A stretch of DNA of 10,263 bases from Streptomyces sp. NRRL F-2664 (GTDB lineage Bacteria > Actinomycetota > Actinomycetes > Streptomycetales > Streptomycetaceae), in assembly GCF_000719345.1 (NCBI RefSeq), contig NZ_JOFX01000074.1, positions 1-10,263 of the forward strand, read 5' to 3'. This document shows positions 1-6,409 of the stretch, piece after piece (position 1 is the stretch's first letter; every line of letters begins with the position of its first letter). The position numbers and the translations under genes were made by a program. The notes below the pieces were generated by a model, which saw only the letters and a list, made by a program, of their open reading frames with translations, did no database searches and was not told the origin of the DNA.

Positions 1-254
1 CCGCACACTCCGCCGCGAGTTACGCAGAATCCAACTCCGACCCGACCTCACCGACAGCTGTCTCACGGCCACCGGTCTGACCATCAACCCACCGACCCCC
101 CCCCTGAAACCCTCAGTAACTACCGTCACGAAGCCCGGAATATGCGCCCCGGCCCAGGCTGCCAAGGGCACGGGCGGTACCCGGCGCCAGACCGTGATGC
201 CGACTTGGCCCTACCAGTACCCGGCTTTCGCCAGTTTCCTGCTCGTCCCGGGCC
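1..254. other. No supported gene at left edge
   Basis: No start codon with a ribosome binding site and no recognisable protein is visible here. Two plus-strand frames stay open from the window edge: one to a TAA at about 286-288 and one to a TGA at about 264-266, both running into the first iterons. Either could be the 3' end of a gene that begins outside the window, but the translations resemble no family I recognise. A run of nine C at 96-104 lies in this stretch. Confidence 0.4.
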
Positions 255-297
255 TCAGCGACTGAACGACAGCCGCTGGGAGTAACTTCAGTCGCTG
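255..297. repeat. Iteron pair, divergent copies of TTCAGTCGCTG
   Basis: A minus-orientation copy (CAGCGACTGAA, 256-266) and a plus-orientation copy (TTCAGTCGCTG, 287-297) are separated by 20 bp. These are the leftmost members of the family that continues to 719 and reappears at 3688-3763. Both match the 11-bp consensus exactly. Short, repeated, orientation-varied sites beside a replication gene are typical of replication-initiator or regulator binding sites; the binding protein is unknown. Confidence 0.75.
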
Positions 298-333
298 CGC
301 AAACATGCAGGTCAGACGCCCTAAGTTCCCAGA

Positions 334-429
334 TCAGCGACTGAAGCGACTGAAGTTGAGGTATATGGAGGCATTCGTGTGTGCGTGTGCGCGTCATATA
401 TAGAAGCCTTCAGTCGCTTCAGTCGCTGA
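334..429. repeat. Perfect 22-bp inverted repeat made of iteron pairs; candidate replication origin
   Basis: Positions 334-355 are the exact reverse complement of 408-429. Each arm holds two iterons in tandem at 9-bp period (TTCAGTCGC twice, then TGA), so four iterons point at each other across a 52-bp loop. The loop contains a second perfect inverted repeat, TATATG at 362-367 and CATATA at 395-400, so the structure is nested. It lies about 220 bp upstream of the primase start. Iterons plus an AT-containing segment beside a replication gene are the usual parts of a plasmid or element origin; that this is the origin is inference. Confidence 0.6.
356..407. other. Loop of the inverted repeat with AT stretches and alternating purine-pyrimidine tract
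   Basis: The segment between the iteron arms contains TATAT at 362-366 and CATATATA at 395-402, unusually AT-rich for this DNA. Between them is a strictly alternating pyrimidine-purine run of 19 nt at 376-394, made of CG, TG and CG steps. Alternating tracts of this kind can adopt left-handed DNA under negative supercoiling, and AT stretches ease melting. Together they would suit a DNA-unwinding element, but no activity can be read from sequence alone. Confidence 0.4.
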
Positions 430-477
430 CTGGCGCTGCTCAGGTTGCTGACCTGCGCTTCTGCGGATCCCGATGAT

Positions 478-523
478 GAGCGACTCAAGCAGGTCGGTCG
501 CTACCTGCGGCCGTCAGTCGCTG
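478..523. repeat. Degenerate iterons
   Basis: GAGCGACTCAA (478-488, minus orientation, differing from consensus at the outer positions) and GTCAGTCGCTG (513-523, one mismatch) belong to the same family. Another partial match, GGTCGCTAC, lies near 496-504. Weaker copies between the strong pairs extend the array to the primase leader. Confidence 0.5.
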
Positions 524-540
524 GCCTGAGACCGCAAATG

Positions 541-599
541 AGTCAGCCGACACACCGAGAGGATGTTGGCGACACGCTGCGCACGCTCCTCGGCTGACT
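541..599. repeat. 10-bp inverted repeat in the primase leader
   Basis: AGTCAGCCGA at 541-550 is the exact reverse complement of TCGGCTGACT at 590-599, with 39 nt between. It lies between the iteron array and the primase start and is distinct from the iteron sequence, though it shares the AGTCAG flavour. It could form a long-loop hairpin in RNA or be a dyad operator; nothing in the sequence decides between these. Confidence 0.35.
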
Positions 600-619
600 T
601 CGCTAGTCTGTGTCTGTTA

Positions 620-639
620 TTGAGTCGCTTCAGTCGCTG
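620..639 (+). promoter_or_regulatory. Tandem iteron pair abutting the primase ribosome binding site
   Basis: TTGAGTCGCTT (620-630) and TTCAGTCGCTG (629-639) are tandem copies at the same 9-bp period as the inverted-repeat arms. They end one base before the AAGGGG ribosome binding site. A protein bound here would block transcription or translation start of the primase gene, so this is a plausible autoregulatory operator. A TGTTAT at 615-620 could be a -10 element, but I see no convincing -35 partner. Confidence 0.5.
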
Positions 640-640
640 T

Positions 641-646
641 AAGGGG
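641..646 (+). promoter_or_regulatory. Ribosome binding site deciding the primase start
   Basis: AAGGGG at 641-646 stands 6 nt before ATG at 653. The longer in-frame reading back to 563 has no such site, and its extra 30 residues would run through the iteron pair, so the start at 653 is preferred. Confidence 0.6.
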
Positions 647-652
647 AACGAC

Positions 653-1756
653 ATGCCTGCTGAGCTGCGGCTTTCTCGCAGCGACTCAGGGCAGCCCGCC
701 CCTGAGCGTTCAGTCGCTGGCCTCCGCCTGGCCAGGTGGTGCGCTAGCAACGGCTGGCCAGTCCACCCTCTGGGCGCAGGCCGCAAGACTCCCGCAGCCA
801 ATTGCCGCAACTGCGGCGCAGCAGGACACACCCACAAGGGTTGCGGATGCATCGCTGCCGGCCGCTGGTGCCATGGTTTTCACGCAGCGACCCTGGACTA
901 CTCACGGATCGACCATTGGTGGGGACACAACCCTGCCCTGGGCGTAGGAGTCGCGTGCGGCCCCGCGGACCTCGTCATCATCGATATCGATACCCACCAC
1001 GCCGAAGCCCCCTCCCGAGACCGCATCCTGCCGGGCATCGAGATCGCCGACCACATCGACCTCACGGGCCTGACCACGGGTTACCACTCCCTGGCTGTCC
1101 TGGCCGCCCTCAGAGGTGAAGACAGCCCAGCACAGGACGCCTCCACGCTTCGAGTGCGTACCCCCTCCGGCGGAACGCACGTCTGGTACCGGGCGACCGA
1201 CGGCCGCCGCTGGCAGTGCTCCACAGGCTCGGGTAAGCGAGCCTTGGCCTGGCAGGTCGACGTCCGGGCCCATGGTGGATACATCATTGCCCCAGGTACT
1301 ACCACGTCTGCTGGTGCCTACACACCCATCGGCAGCGCGCGGAAACCAGCCCCCCTTCCGTCCTGGTTGGCTCATGAACTGCAGCGCACCGGACACTTGC
1401 CCGCTGCCCACGTCCCTGCTCCCCGGCCCGTACCCCCACGCGCCCGCCAAGCCGTCCTCGCGGCGGGGGGCGGACAAGACAAAATCTCCCGTCTTCTCAG
1501 GGCACTTCTCGCAGACGTCGCCGCGTGCGCGCACAGCTCCGAAGGCGCAGGCTTCACGGAGAAGCTGAACCGAGCCGCCTATTCCCTGGGCGGACTTGTC
1601 GCGGCCGGCTACCTGCGCGATGAGGCAGCCGAGCAGGCATTGCGCGATACGGCTGAAGCAGCCCGACCAGGCCAGACCCAGCGCTTCGGCAAGATCATCC
1701 GCAGCGGCATGACCGCTGGCGCCCAGCGCCCCTTGCACCTCGGAGGCCGACGGTGA
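653..1756 (+). CDS. Bifunctional DNA primase/polymerase (Prim-Pol family)
   Basis: This 367-residue protein should synthesise primers and possibly extend DNA for replication of the element. The N-terminal region (about 25-45, RWCASNGWPVHPL then K45-x-P) is the usual Prim-Pol opening. A Cys/His cluster follows (C51, C54, H59, H61, C64, C66, C73) before WCHGF. The catalytic signatures are in order: DID at 111-113 (two metal-binding Asp), SGGTH with H176, and D203 of QVD followed by GGYIIAPGT. The C-terminal third (about 300-350) is helical and resembles the accessory domain seen in phage and element primases. It overlaps the helicase gene by 4 nt (GTGA). Prim-Pol proteins of this kind are one known replication type in actinomycete integrative elements and also occur in phages and plasmids. 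Iterons continue into its first 70 bp. Confidence 0.88.
   Translation: MPAELRLSRSDSGQPAPERSVAGLRLARWCASNGWPVHPLGAGRKTPAANCRNCGAAGHTHKGCGCIAAGRWCHGFHAATLDYSRIDHWWGHNPALGVGVACGPADLVIIDIDTHHAEAPSRDRILPGIEIADHIDLTGLTTGYHSLAVLAALRGEDSPAQDASTLRVRTPSGGTHVWYRATDGRRWQCSTGSGKRALAWQVDVRAHGGYIIAPGTTTSAGAYTPIGSARKPAPLPSWLAHELQRTGHLPAAHVPAPRPVPPRARQAVLAAGGGQDKISRLLRALLADVAACAHSSEGAGFTEKLNRAAYSLGGLVAAGYLRDEAAEQALRDTAEAARPGQTQRFGKIIRSGMTAGAQRPLHLGGRR
679..719. repeat. Iterons inside the start of the primase gene
   Basis: CAGCGACTCAG (679-689, minus orientation, one mismatch) and an exact TTCAGTCGCTG (709-719, plus) lie within codons 9-23 of the primase. Here the repeat encodes RSVAG and SRSDSG, so the DNA signal has been accommodated in coding sequence. 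This fits an array extending across the promoter and start of the gene. Confidence 0.65.
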
Positions 1757-3267
1757 GCCCCGCCCGCGAAACCGACGACGTCCTCTTCGACTTCGACCCG
1801 GCAGCTATCGCCGCGCAAATCCTCGCGCAGACCCCACCGCCCGTCCCGTCGCAGGGCCGCGAACGATCCCATCTCGATCACGCCACGTCCGCAGGCCTGC
1901 TTCCCGACACCCTCAGCGACCGCGGAAACGCAAAACTGTTCGTCAAGCTGTACGCGGGCGACTACCGGCATGTCCCCGGACTGGGCTGGTACCGCTGGGA
2001 CACCACCCGCTGGCAGGTCGACGAAGACGACACGGTTGTATGGGCCGCAGGGGACCTCGCTGAAGCCATCGCAACCTCGGACTCCCGCGGAACCTACAGC
2101 GACCAGGCTCTACACAAACACCGTCGCCGCGCACTCAGTACCTCCGGCATGAGCGCCATGCTCACCCAAGCCAAGTCCGCCCCCGGCATGGTCCTTCGAG
2201 CTGAACTCCTGGACGCCGACCCCTACGCCCTGTGCACTCCCGCAGGCATCGTCGACCTCCACACCGGCCGAATCCGTACTCCGCAGCCGGATAAGGACTT
2301 CCATTCCCGCTCCACTTCGATCGGACCGCAGCAACAACCCACACCGAGGTTCATTCGCTTCCTCAAGGACACCTTCGGCGACGACGAAGCTGGCAAGGAG
2401 ATGATCGATTTTCTCCACCTGATGCTCGGCTACTCCATCACTGGAGACGTCGGAGCTCAGGTCATGCCCTTCCTGTTCGGTTCGGGCAAAAACGGCAAAT
2501 CCGTCCTTCTCGACGTGCTGATGAAACTTCTCGGTGACTACGCCGACGCGGCTCCCCCTGGCTTTCTCATGGCCCGCACCTTTGACGGCCACCCCACCGA
2601 ACTCGCAGAACTCCATGGTCGACGCGTCATCGTCTGCTCCGAGGTCAAGCCCGGAGACAAGTTCGACGAAGCCCGGGTCAAGCTCCTCACCGGCGGTGAC
2701 CGCATCAAGGCCCGCCGCATGCGCCAGGACTTCTTCTCCTTCGCCCCCACACACAAGCTGTGGCTCATCGGAAACCACCGCCCTGAGGTCGGCACCGGGG
2801 GCTTCGCCTTCTGGCGTCGCATGCGGCTCGTCCCCTTCGAACGGGTCGTCTCCGACGACCGGAAGATCGACAACCTGGCCGACATTCTCGTCACTGAAGA
2901 AGGCCCCGGCATCCTGGCCTGGCTCATCGACGGCGCCCGCCGCTACCTCGCTGGCGAGAAAGACCTCACAGGGCCGGCCCCGGTCCGCATCGCCACCACT
3001 GCCTACGCGGAGACCGAGGACCACACCGGCCGCTTCTTCGAAGAGTGCTGCGCCTTCCATGCCGACCACCGCGCGGAACAGGCCCGCCTCTACAACGTCT
3101 ACCGCACCTGGTGCCAGAATGAAGGAGCGCCCACTATCTCCTCTCGAGCCTTCGCCGCGAGAGCCCGTGAGCTCGTCGGACTTGCATCACCCAAAGAAAT
3201 GATCTTGTCTAACTCAAAGAAGTACTACCCCGGCATCGGACTGCTCGCAGAGGAGGAGAATGCATGA
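1753..3267 (+). CDS. SF3-type primase-helicase with D5-like N-terminal domain
   Basis: The 504-residue product is a superfamily 3 AAA+ helicase of the P4/D5 type, expected to unwind DNA at the origin as a hexamer. Residues about 60-200 match a D5_N-like domain (GLGWYRWDTTRWQVD is characteristic). The motor follows: Walker A GSGKNGKS at 243-250, Walker B RVIVCSE ending in E297, sensor-1 motif C KLWLIGN with N341, and the arginine pair R355-R356 in WRRMRLVPF. The C-terminal part (about 430-490, GRFFEECC onwards) is winged-helix-like. The start is GTG, overlapping the primase stop as GTGA, with GGAGG at 1742-1746 six bases upstream, so it is likely translationally coupled. Separate primase and helicase proteins in one operon parallel the fused proteins of some phages. 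No motif residue is missing. Confidence 0.9.
   Translation: MSPARETDDVLFDFDPAAIAAQILAQTPPPVPSQGRERSHLDHATSAGLLPDTLSDRGNAKLFVKLYAGDYRHVPGLGWYRWDTTRWQVDEDDTVVWAAGDLAEAIATSDSRGTYSDQALHKHRRRALSTSGMSAMLTQAKSAPGMVLRAELLDADPYALCTPAGIVDLHTGRIRTPQPDKDFHSRSTSIGPQQQPTPRFIRFLKDTFGDDEAGKEMIDFLHLMLGYSITGDVGAQVMPFLFGSGKNGKSVLLDVLMKLLGDYADAAPPGFLMARTFDGHPTELAELHGRRVIVCSEVKPGDKFDEARVKLLTGGDRIKARRMRQDFFSFAPTHKLWLIGNHRPEVGTGGFAFWRRMRLVPFERVVSDDRKIDNLADILVTEEGPGILAWLIDGARRYLAGEKDLTGPAPVRIATTAYAETEDHTGRFFEECCAFHADHRAEQARLYNVYRTWCQNEGAPTISSRAFAARARELVGLASPKEMILSNSKKYYPGIGLLAEEENA
3251..3258 (+). promoter_or_regulatory. Strong ribosome binding site for the small third gene
   Basis: AGGAGGAG lies 5 nt before ATG 3264. 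This is the strongest such site in the operon and the main reason to believe the small downstream gene is translated. A second ATG at 3260 in another frame is too close to the site. Confidence 0.6.
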
Positions 3268-3638
3268 GCTCCCTCATCTCCGACGACGAGATTCATCACG
3301 AAGTGGACCTGATCTGGCTCGAAGACGTCACCGAACTCGACTATGTCCGGCAATCCCTGGACCGGCTCCCTACCCGCCGGGGGAAGCCCGCCTATCATCG
3401 CGACGGCCGCCTCGTCGGATACGCCCAACTCGGTCCCCAGGCAAAGCCCTCGCGCTCCAGCGGCACCTTCCGCCGCCGCGTCTTCTGGCTGCTGCCCCAC
3501 GACCGAGACACCGCCCCCGAGGGGCTGTACGCCACCGGCGCCCCCGCCGAAGCCGTTGACCCGACCACCCTTGTGCCTGGAAGCAAGGGACGCAAAACGG
3601 ATCGGTCTGAGAAGCCGACACAAGCAGCAGACACTTGA
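3264..3638 (+). CDS. Hypothetical small protein of the replication operon
   Basis: I do not recognise this 124-residue protein. It overlaps the helicase stop as ATGA and has a strong ribosome binding site, so it is very likely co-translated with the primase and helicase. The first 30 residues are acidic (DDEIHHEVDLIWLEDVTELD); the middle is more basic (PTRRGKPAYHRDGRLVGYAQLG, then SGTFRRRVFWLLPHD), and the tail is low-complexity and charged, ending KGRKTDRSEKPTQAADT. There is no signal peptide, membrane segment or cysteine. Its position suggests a replication accessory role, for example a loader, a regulator or an iteron-binding protein, but nothing in the residues proves this. The iterons downstream begin 50 bp after its stop. 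Confidence 0.7.
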   Translation: MSSLISDDEIHHEVDLIWLEDVTELDYVRQSLDRLPTRRGKPAYHRDGRLVGYAQLGPQAKPSRSSGTFRRRVFWLLPHDRDTAPEGLYATGAPAEAVDPTTLVPGSKGRKTDRSEKPTQAADT

Positions 3639-3687
3639 CGGCGGGCGATGAGTGGGGGCTGAAGCCTTCTGGATGGGGTGTCCAAAA

Positions 3688-3763
3688 AGGAGTCGCTTCA
3701 GTCGCTGCACCGTGCCTGCAAATCCTCTCTGACCTGTACTTTCATCAAACGACTCAGTCGCTG
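3688..3763 (+). repeat. Iterons downstream of the replication operon
   Basis: A tandem pair (GGAGTCGCTTC-type copy at about 3688-3698 and exact TTCAGTCGCTG at 3697-3707, again 9-bp period) is followed by CTCAGTCGCTG at 3753-3763. These match the upstream family about 3 kb away, so the operon is bracketed by sites for the same binding protein. Confidence 0.75.
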
Positions 3764-3770
3764 ACGGTCA

Positions 3771-3953
3771 CCTCCGGTCGCCCGATGACGAGAGCAGCAG
3801 AGACGGCGCCGCCCCGCCGCATCCGGTCCGGCCGACGTACCGAGGGACCCGCTGTCGGTAGGACGTGTCTTAGGAACGGAACCCCGATAGTCCTGTACCT
3901 GGACCCGCGTGGCATTTGACGCAGCCACGTGATCACGTGAGGCACTGCCTCGG
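3771..3953. other. Intergenic stretch with no supported gene
   Basis: No reading frame here has a ribosome binding site or family resemblance. The only marked structure is the palindrome pair at 3926-3950, described separately. Confidence 0.4.
3926..3950. repeat. Two adjacent perfect palindromes
   Basis: CACGTGATCACGTG (3926-3939) is a 14-bp perfect palindrome. It is followed immediately by AGGCACTGCCT (3940-3950), a perfect 5-bp dyad around one base. The first looks like a dimeric regulator operator; the second could be half of a hairpin. No clear gene starts beside them, so their target is unknown. Confidence 0.45.
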
Positions 3954-4290
3954 TTATCTCCCGGCGAGGGCGGAGGCCAGCCCGAGGCATTCATCTTCCT
4001 CGAAGTGCCCCCAGCGCCCGCTCGCGGTCCTCGGGCGACCCCTCGCCGCAGCCTGGGACGCCGTATGGCAAATCAGGCAGGCCGCCCCCCTCGAACTCCG
4101 CCACGGAGGCGGCCGTGACGTTTACGGAGTGCAGACCCTCGTCCACCATCGACTACCCGTCGTCCGATAGAGCGAGGTTGTTGACGAACGGTCCGCGATC
4201 GCGCAGATCCGCCGGTACGCATGGCCGTACTGGAGGGCGTAGCCCCTGTCCGCGCTGCACGGCCCTCCAGGCGCCACCGCCTCGGATGCG
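3954..4290 (-). pseudogene. Decayed minus-strand gene of unknown family
   Basis: Protein-like segments occur on the minus strand but in three different frames. In order they read RGYALQYGHAYRRI, then DLRDRGPFVNNLALSDDG followed by an in-frame TAG, then SMVDEGLHSVNVTAASVAEFE, then after a further shift WGHFEEDECLGLASALAGR ending in TAA at 3954-3956. The pieces are adjacent and collinear, which suggests one gene broken by at least two frameshifts and a stop. I do not recognise the family, and the 5' boundary is a guess. It is the opposite strand to the neighbouring pRiA4b-like remnant. Confidence 0.35.
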
Positions 4291-4344
4291 CCGGGTTGCC
4301 ACGCCTTCCCAGTCTCCGAACTGACGTTCTAAGCCCTGAGTTCG

Positions 4345-4665
4345 GTGCAGTCAGGGACGGTGGACGGTCATGCGACCAAGCTGAGCAGGCTACAGACCGG
4401 TGAGCAGTTCGCCTACGTTTTCGACATGGGTGACGACTGGGCCCATCTGTGCACGGTCGGGGAGAAGCGGATCGATCCTCTCGAAGAGCTGGGTAGGACA
4501 CCAGACCGGCCTGTCCCGTACTGGGGCTGGGGCGACCTTCCGGATCAGTACGCACGGCGCTGGGACGGTGACGACGGTGAGTCACCCATGCCAAGGCGGT
4601 CGGCCCGCGGGCTCAGGGATCTGCCGCCGTTACTTCCGTGGTGGGGTGAGCAGCGCCGCTGGTGA
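4345..4665 (+). pseudogene. pRiA4b ORF-3-like protein, probably 5'-truncated
   Basis: The 106-residue reading contains KLSRLQTGEQFAYVFDMGDD and W followed by AHLCTV, then PYWGWGDLPDQYARRWDGDD, which resemble the conserved C-terminal half of the plasmid pRiA4b ORF-3-like family, whose function is not established. Members I recall have roughly another hundred residues before this region. Here an in-frame TAA at 4330-4332 cuts the frame off, only a GTG at 4345 could start it, and no good ribosome binding site precedes it. I therefore read it as a fragment. The start given is the first possible one; an intact short variant remains possible. Confidence 0.55.
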
Positions 4666-4743
4666 TCGCCTTGGAGCTGGTGTGTCCGTATTCGCGGGGG
4701 GACGGCCGGCGGGGTGTCAGTGGTGTGTGCGAGGCTTCGTGTC

Positions 4744-5226
4744 ATGCGTAACGACCTTCCTCTGACAGTGATCGGGAATCTTGTGGACGATCCGGAGTTG
4801 CGGTTCACTCCGGCCGGGGTGGCTGTGGCCCGCTTCACGGTGGCGTCGACTCCCCGGACGTTCGACCGGGAAGCGAATACGTGGCGGGACGGGGCGCCGA
4901 CATTCATGGACTGCAGCTGCTGGCGGCAGCTCGCGGAGAACGTTGCCGGGTCCCTGTCGAAGGGCGCCCGGGTGGTGGTCGCGGGACGTCTGCGGACCGA
5001 CAGATGGGAGAGTCCGGAAGGGGAGAAGCGTTCACGGATGGTGCTGGACGTCGACGACGTCGGAGCGTCGATGACGTTCGCAACCGTGACGATTTCCCGC
5101 ACCGCCCGCCCGGTTCCGCCTCGTGAGACCGCTCCGGACGATCCCTGGGCCTCCGCCAGCCCCGTCCGTCCGGCCGCACCCGTCGCCGGCCCGGACGGCA
5201 CCCCTGGCGAGGAGACTCCCTTCTGA
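4744..5226 (+). CDS. ssb: Single-stranded DNA-binding protein
   Basis: This 160-residue protein binds single-stranded DNA during replication and repair. Residues 1-115 form the OB-fold: LTVIGNLVDDPELRFTPAGV, then ARFTVAST, then FMDCSCWRQLAENVAGSLSK and GARVVVAGRLRTDRWES. A Pro/Ala-rich linker follows, ending in the acidic tip GEETPF, the type of C-terminus that recruits partner proteins. ATG 4744 is preferred over GTG 4714 because bacterial SSBs start just before the first OB strand; GCGAGG at 4727-4732 is a rather distant ribosome binding site. No ribosomal neighbours (rpsF, rpsR, rplI) flank it, so it is probably an accessory copy supporting the nearby Prim-Pol/helicase replicon rather than the chromosomal ssb. 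Confidence 0.92.
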   Translation: MRNDLPLTVIGNLVDDPELRFTPAGVAVARFTVASTPRTFDREANTWRDGAPTFMDCSCWRQLAENVAGSLSKGARVVVAGRLRTDRWESPEGEKRSRMVLDVDDVGASMTFATVTISRTARPVPPRETAPDDPWASASPVRPAAPVAGPDGTPGEETPF

Positions 5227-5278
5227 TGCCGGCCTTCCCCACCACCTCAGCGTCCCGCGCGCACTGACCCAGGAGATT

Positions 5279-5896
5279 TAGAGGGGGCCGCGGCAGCCGT
5301 GACCGCAGCGCAACAAGCACTGCAGGCCGCCCGCCGGGACGGCGCACGATCTCCACTCCGCCTGTGGTCCCCAGCTCCAGCGCAGTGTCGAAGCGCGGGT
5401 CAGGGCCTCGCGCAGCCGCTTCTGCAGGACCCTCGATGAACTTCTCCGGGTCCTGCGGCTGGCGGATCGCGTCGTAGTGCACATCGCGGTTGTCCTCGAA
5501 GTCCGGCGGCAGATCGTCCTGCGGGTTACGCCACCGGTTCGCTCCCGGCACCCATATCTCCCGCCGCCGTAGCGCATCCCGCAACGCCACCAGCACGCAC
5601 AGCTCGTACGGGATGCGCTCGACCCGGCCGCGCTCATCCACCACGGCCTTGCGCCACTCCTCGCGTACCACCCCGCCCAGCGGGATCTTCTGCGCCTCGT
5701 GCAAGAACGCGCCCTCCTTCAAGAACGCGCCCTTCTTGGCGATTGGCTGGTCCAGATACCGCTTGAGCAGGTCGATTGCGTCCATCACCGGCCGGTAGGC
5801 GGTGTTGTTGCACTTCAGCTCCAGCGCGTTCAGCAGCGGTGAGAGCATCCGCCGCCAGTGGTTGGAGTACGACGAGCGCAGCACCGTACCTTGATC
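5279..5896 (-). pseudogene. Tn3-family transposase, internal block A
   Basis: Read on the minus strand, this begins QGTVLRSSYSNHWRRML and continues with ALELKCNNTAYRPVMDAIDL, RVERIPYELCVLVALRDALR, GANRWRNPQDDLPPDFE and DVHYDAIRQPQDPEKF, a run typical of the middle of large Tn3-family TnpA proteins. A one-base insertion near 5424-5433 and a compensating two-base change near 5390-5398 scramble about a dozen residues (the LQKRLREALTR segment sits in the other frame). After VEIVRR similarity fades at about 5279-5340, before the catalytic domain. The upstream end joins IS3-like sequence. It is a dead fragment; its missing neighbour, block B, lies on the opposite strand at 6229. Confidence 0.8.
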
Positions 5897-5904
5897 GGCT
5901 ACAC

Positions 5905-6104
5905 CACGAGAAGGGACACCATCGTTCAACGGCGCCGGGCTCTGGCGCTGACGGCGGTAGCAGGTGGCCCGGCTCACGCCGAGTGCCGGGCCTGCCCGCA
6001 CCCGGTCGGCCACGCCGGTCGGGTCCTCCAGCGCCTGGGCCCGGGCGTCTTCGAAGCGCGCCCGCCGCCGAGCCCGCCCCGGCCGTGTCCGAGAGCACGG
6101 TCAC
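5905..6104 (-). pseudogene. IS3-family orfB-like N-terminal fragment
   Basis: A GTG at 6104 overlapping the preceding stop opens MTVLSDTAG, then the readable similarity moves to another frame with ALGVSRATCYRRQRQSP, which matches the helix-turn-helix start of a common actinobacterial IS3-type transposase. The DDE integrase domain is absent: the sequence runs straight into Tn3 block A. The exact junction lies somewhere between 5890 and 5930. Confidence 0.5.
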
Positions 6105-6226
6105 TTGTTCCCGCCGTTGCTCATGGCGCTGCCCGTGGCGAGCTGGTCGAGCAGCGCGGAGAGTCTTCCCTGCACCTCAATGACGGTGCGGGCCTTGCCC
6201 GGCTCTTGCTGCAGCTTGGCCACCCA
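6101..6226 (-). pseudogene. IS3-family orfA-like C-terminal tail
   Basis: The minus strand reads WVAKLQQEPGKARTVIEVQG then RLSALLDQLATGSAMSNGGNK and a TGA at 6101-6103. The charged coiled-coil-like tail ending just where an orfB start overlaps it (GTGA) fits the orfA/orfB arrangement of IS3 elements. The N-terminal DNA-binding half is absent, since Tn3 block B begins at about 6229. Confidence 0.45.
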
Positions 6227-6228
6227 CC

Positions 6229-6405
6229 AGCAAGCACGGCGAGAGCGAGGCCGTCCTGCGCCGGGTACGGCACCTGTTCGTCAACCGGACCAACCTGCGC
6301 GCGGCGCTGGTGCGGCTGGTCAACGCCACCTTCGCCGCTCGCGATGCCGCGTGGTGGGGCGAGGGCACCGCCTGCGCGAGCGACTCCAAGAAGCTCGTTT
6401 CCTGG
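6229..6405 (+). pseudogene. Tn3-family transposase, block B (first catalytic Asp)
   Basis: On the plus strand this reads SKHGESEAVLRRVRHLFVNR, then TNLRAALVRLVNATFAARDA and AWWGEGTACASDSKK, ending at about VSW. It is the start of the DDE domain of Tn3-family TnpA, and the Asp of ASDSKK corresponds to the first catalytic acid. It is cut off abruptly at about 6405 by block C, which lies on the opposite strand, so the roughly 100 residues normally following, including the second catalytic Asp, are missing. Confidence 0.8.
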
Positions 6406-6409
6406 GCCT

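Noticed and set aside
563..652. 30-residue upstream extension of the primase
   Set aside because: It has no ribosome binding site, runs through an iteron pair, and the AAGGGG site places the start at 653.
2110..3069. 319-residue minus-strand open frame under the helicase gene
   Set aside because: It is the shadow of a high-GC gene with intact motifs on the plus strand; the translation resembles no protein family.
3635..3919. 94-residue plus-strand open frame over the downstream iterons
   Set aside because: It contains the iterons, has no ribosome binding site of note, and the translation is not protein-like.
4904..6013. A 369-residue minus-strand open frame read as one gene
   Set aside because: It is a chance fusion: IS3-like start, Tn3 block A in the middle, then antisense of the SSB gene.
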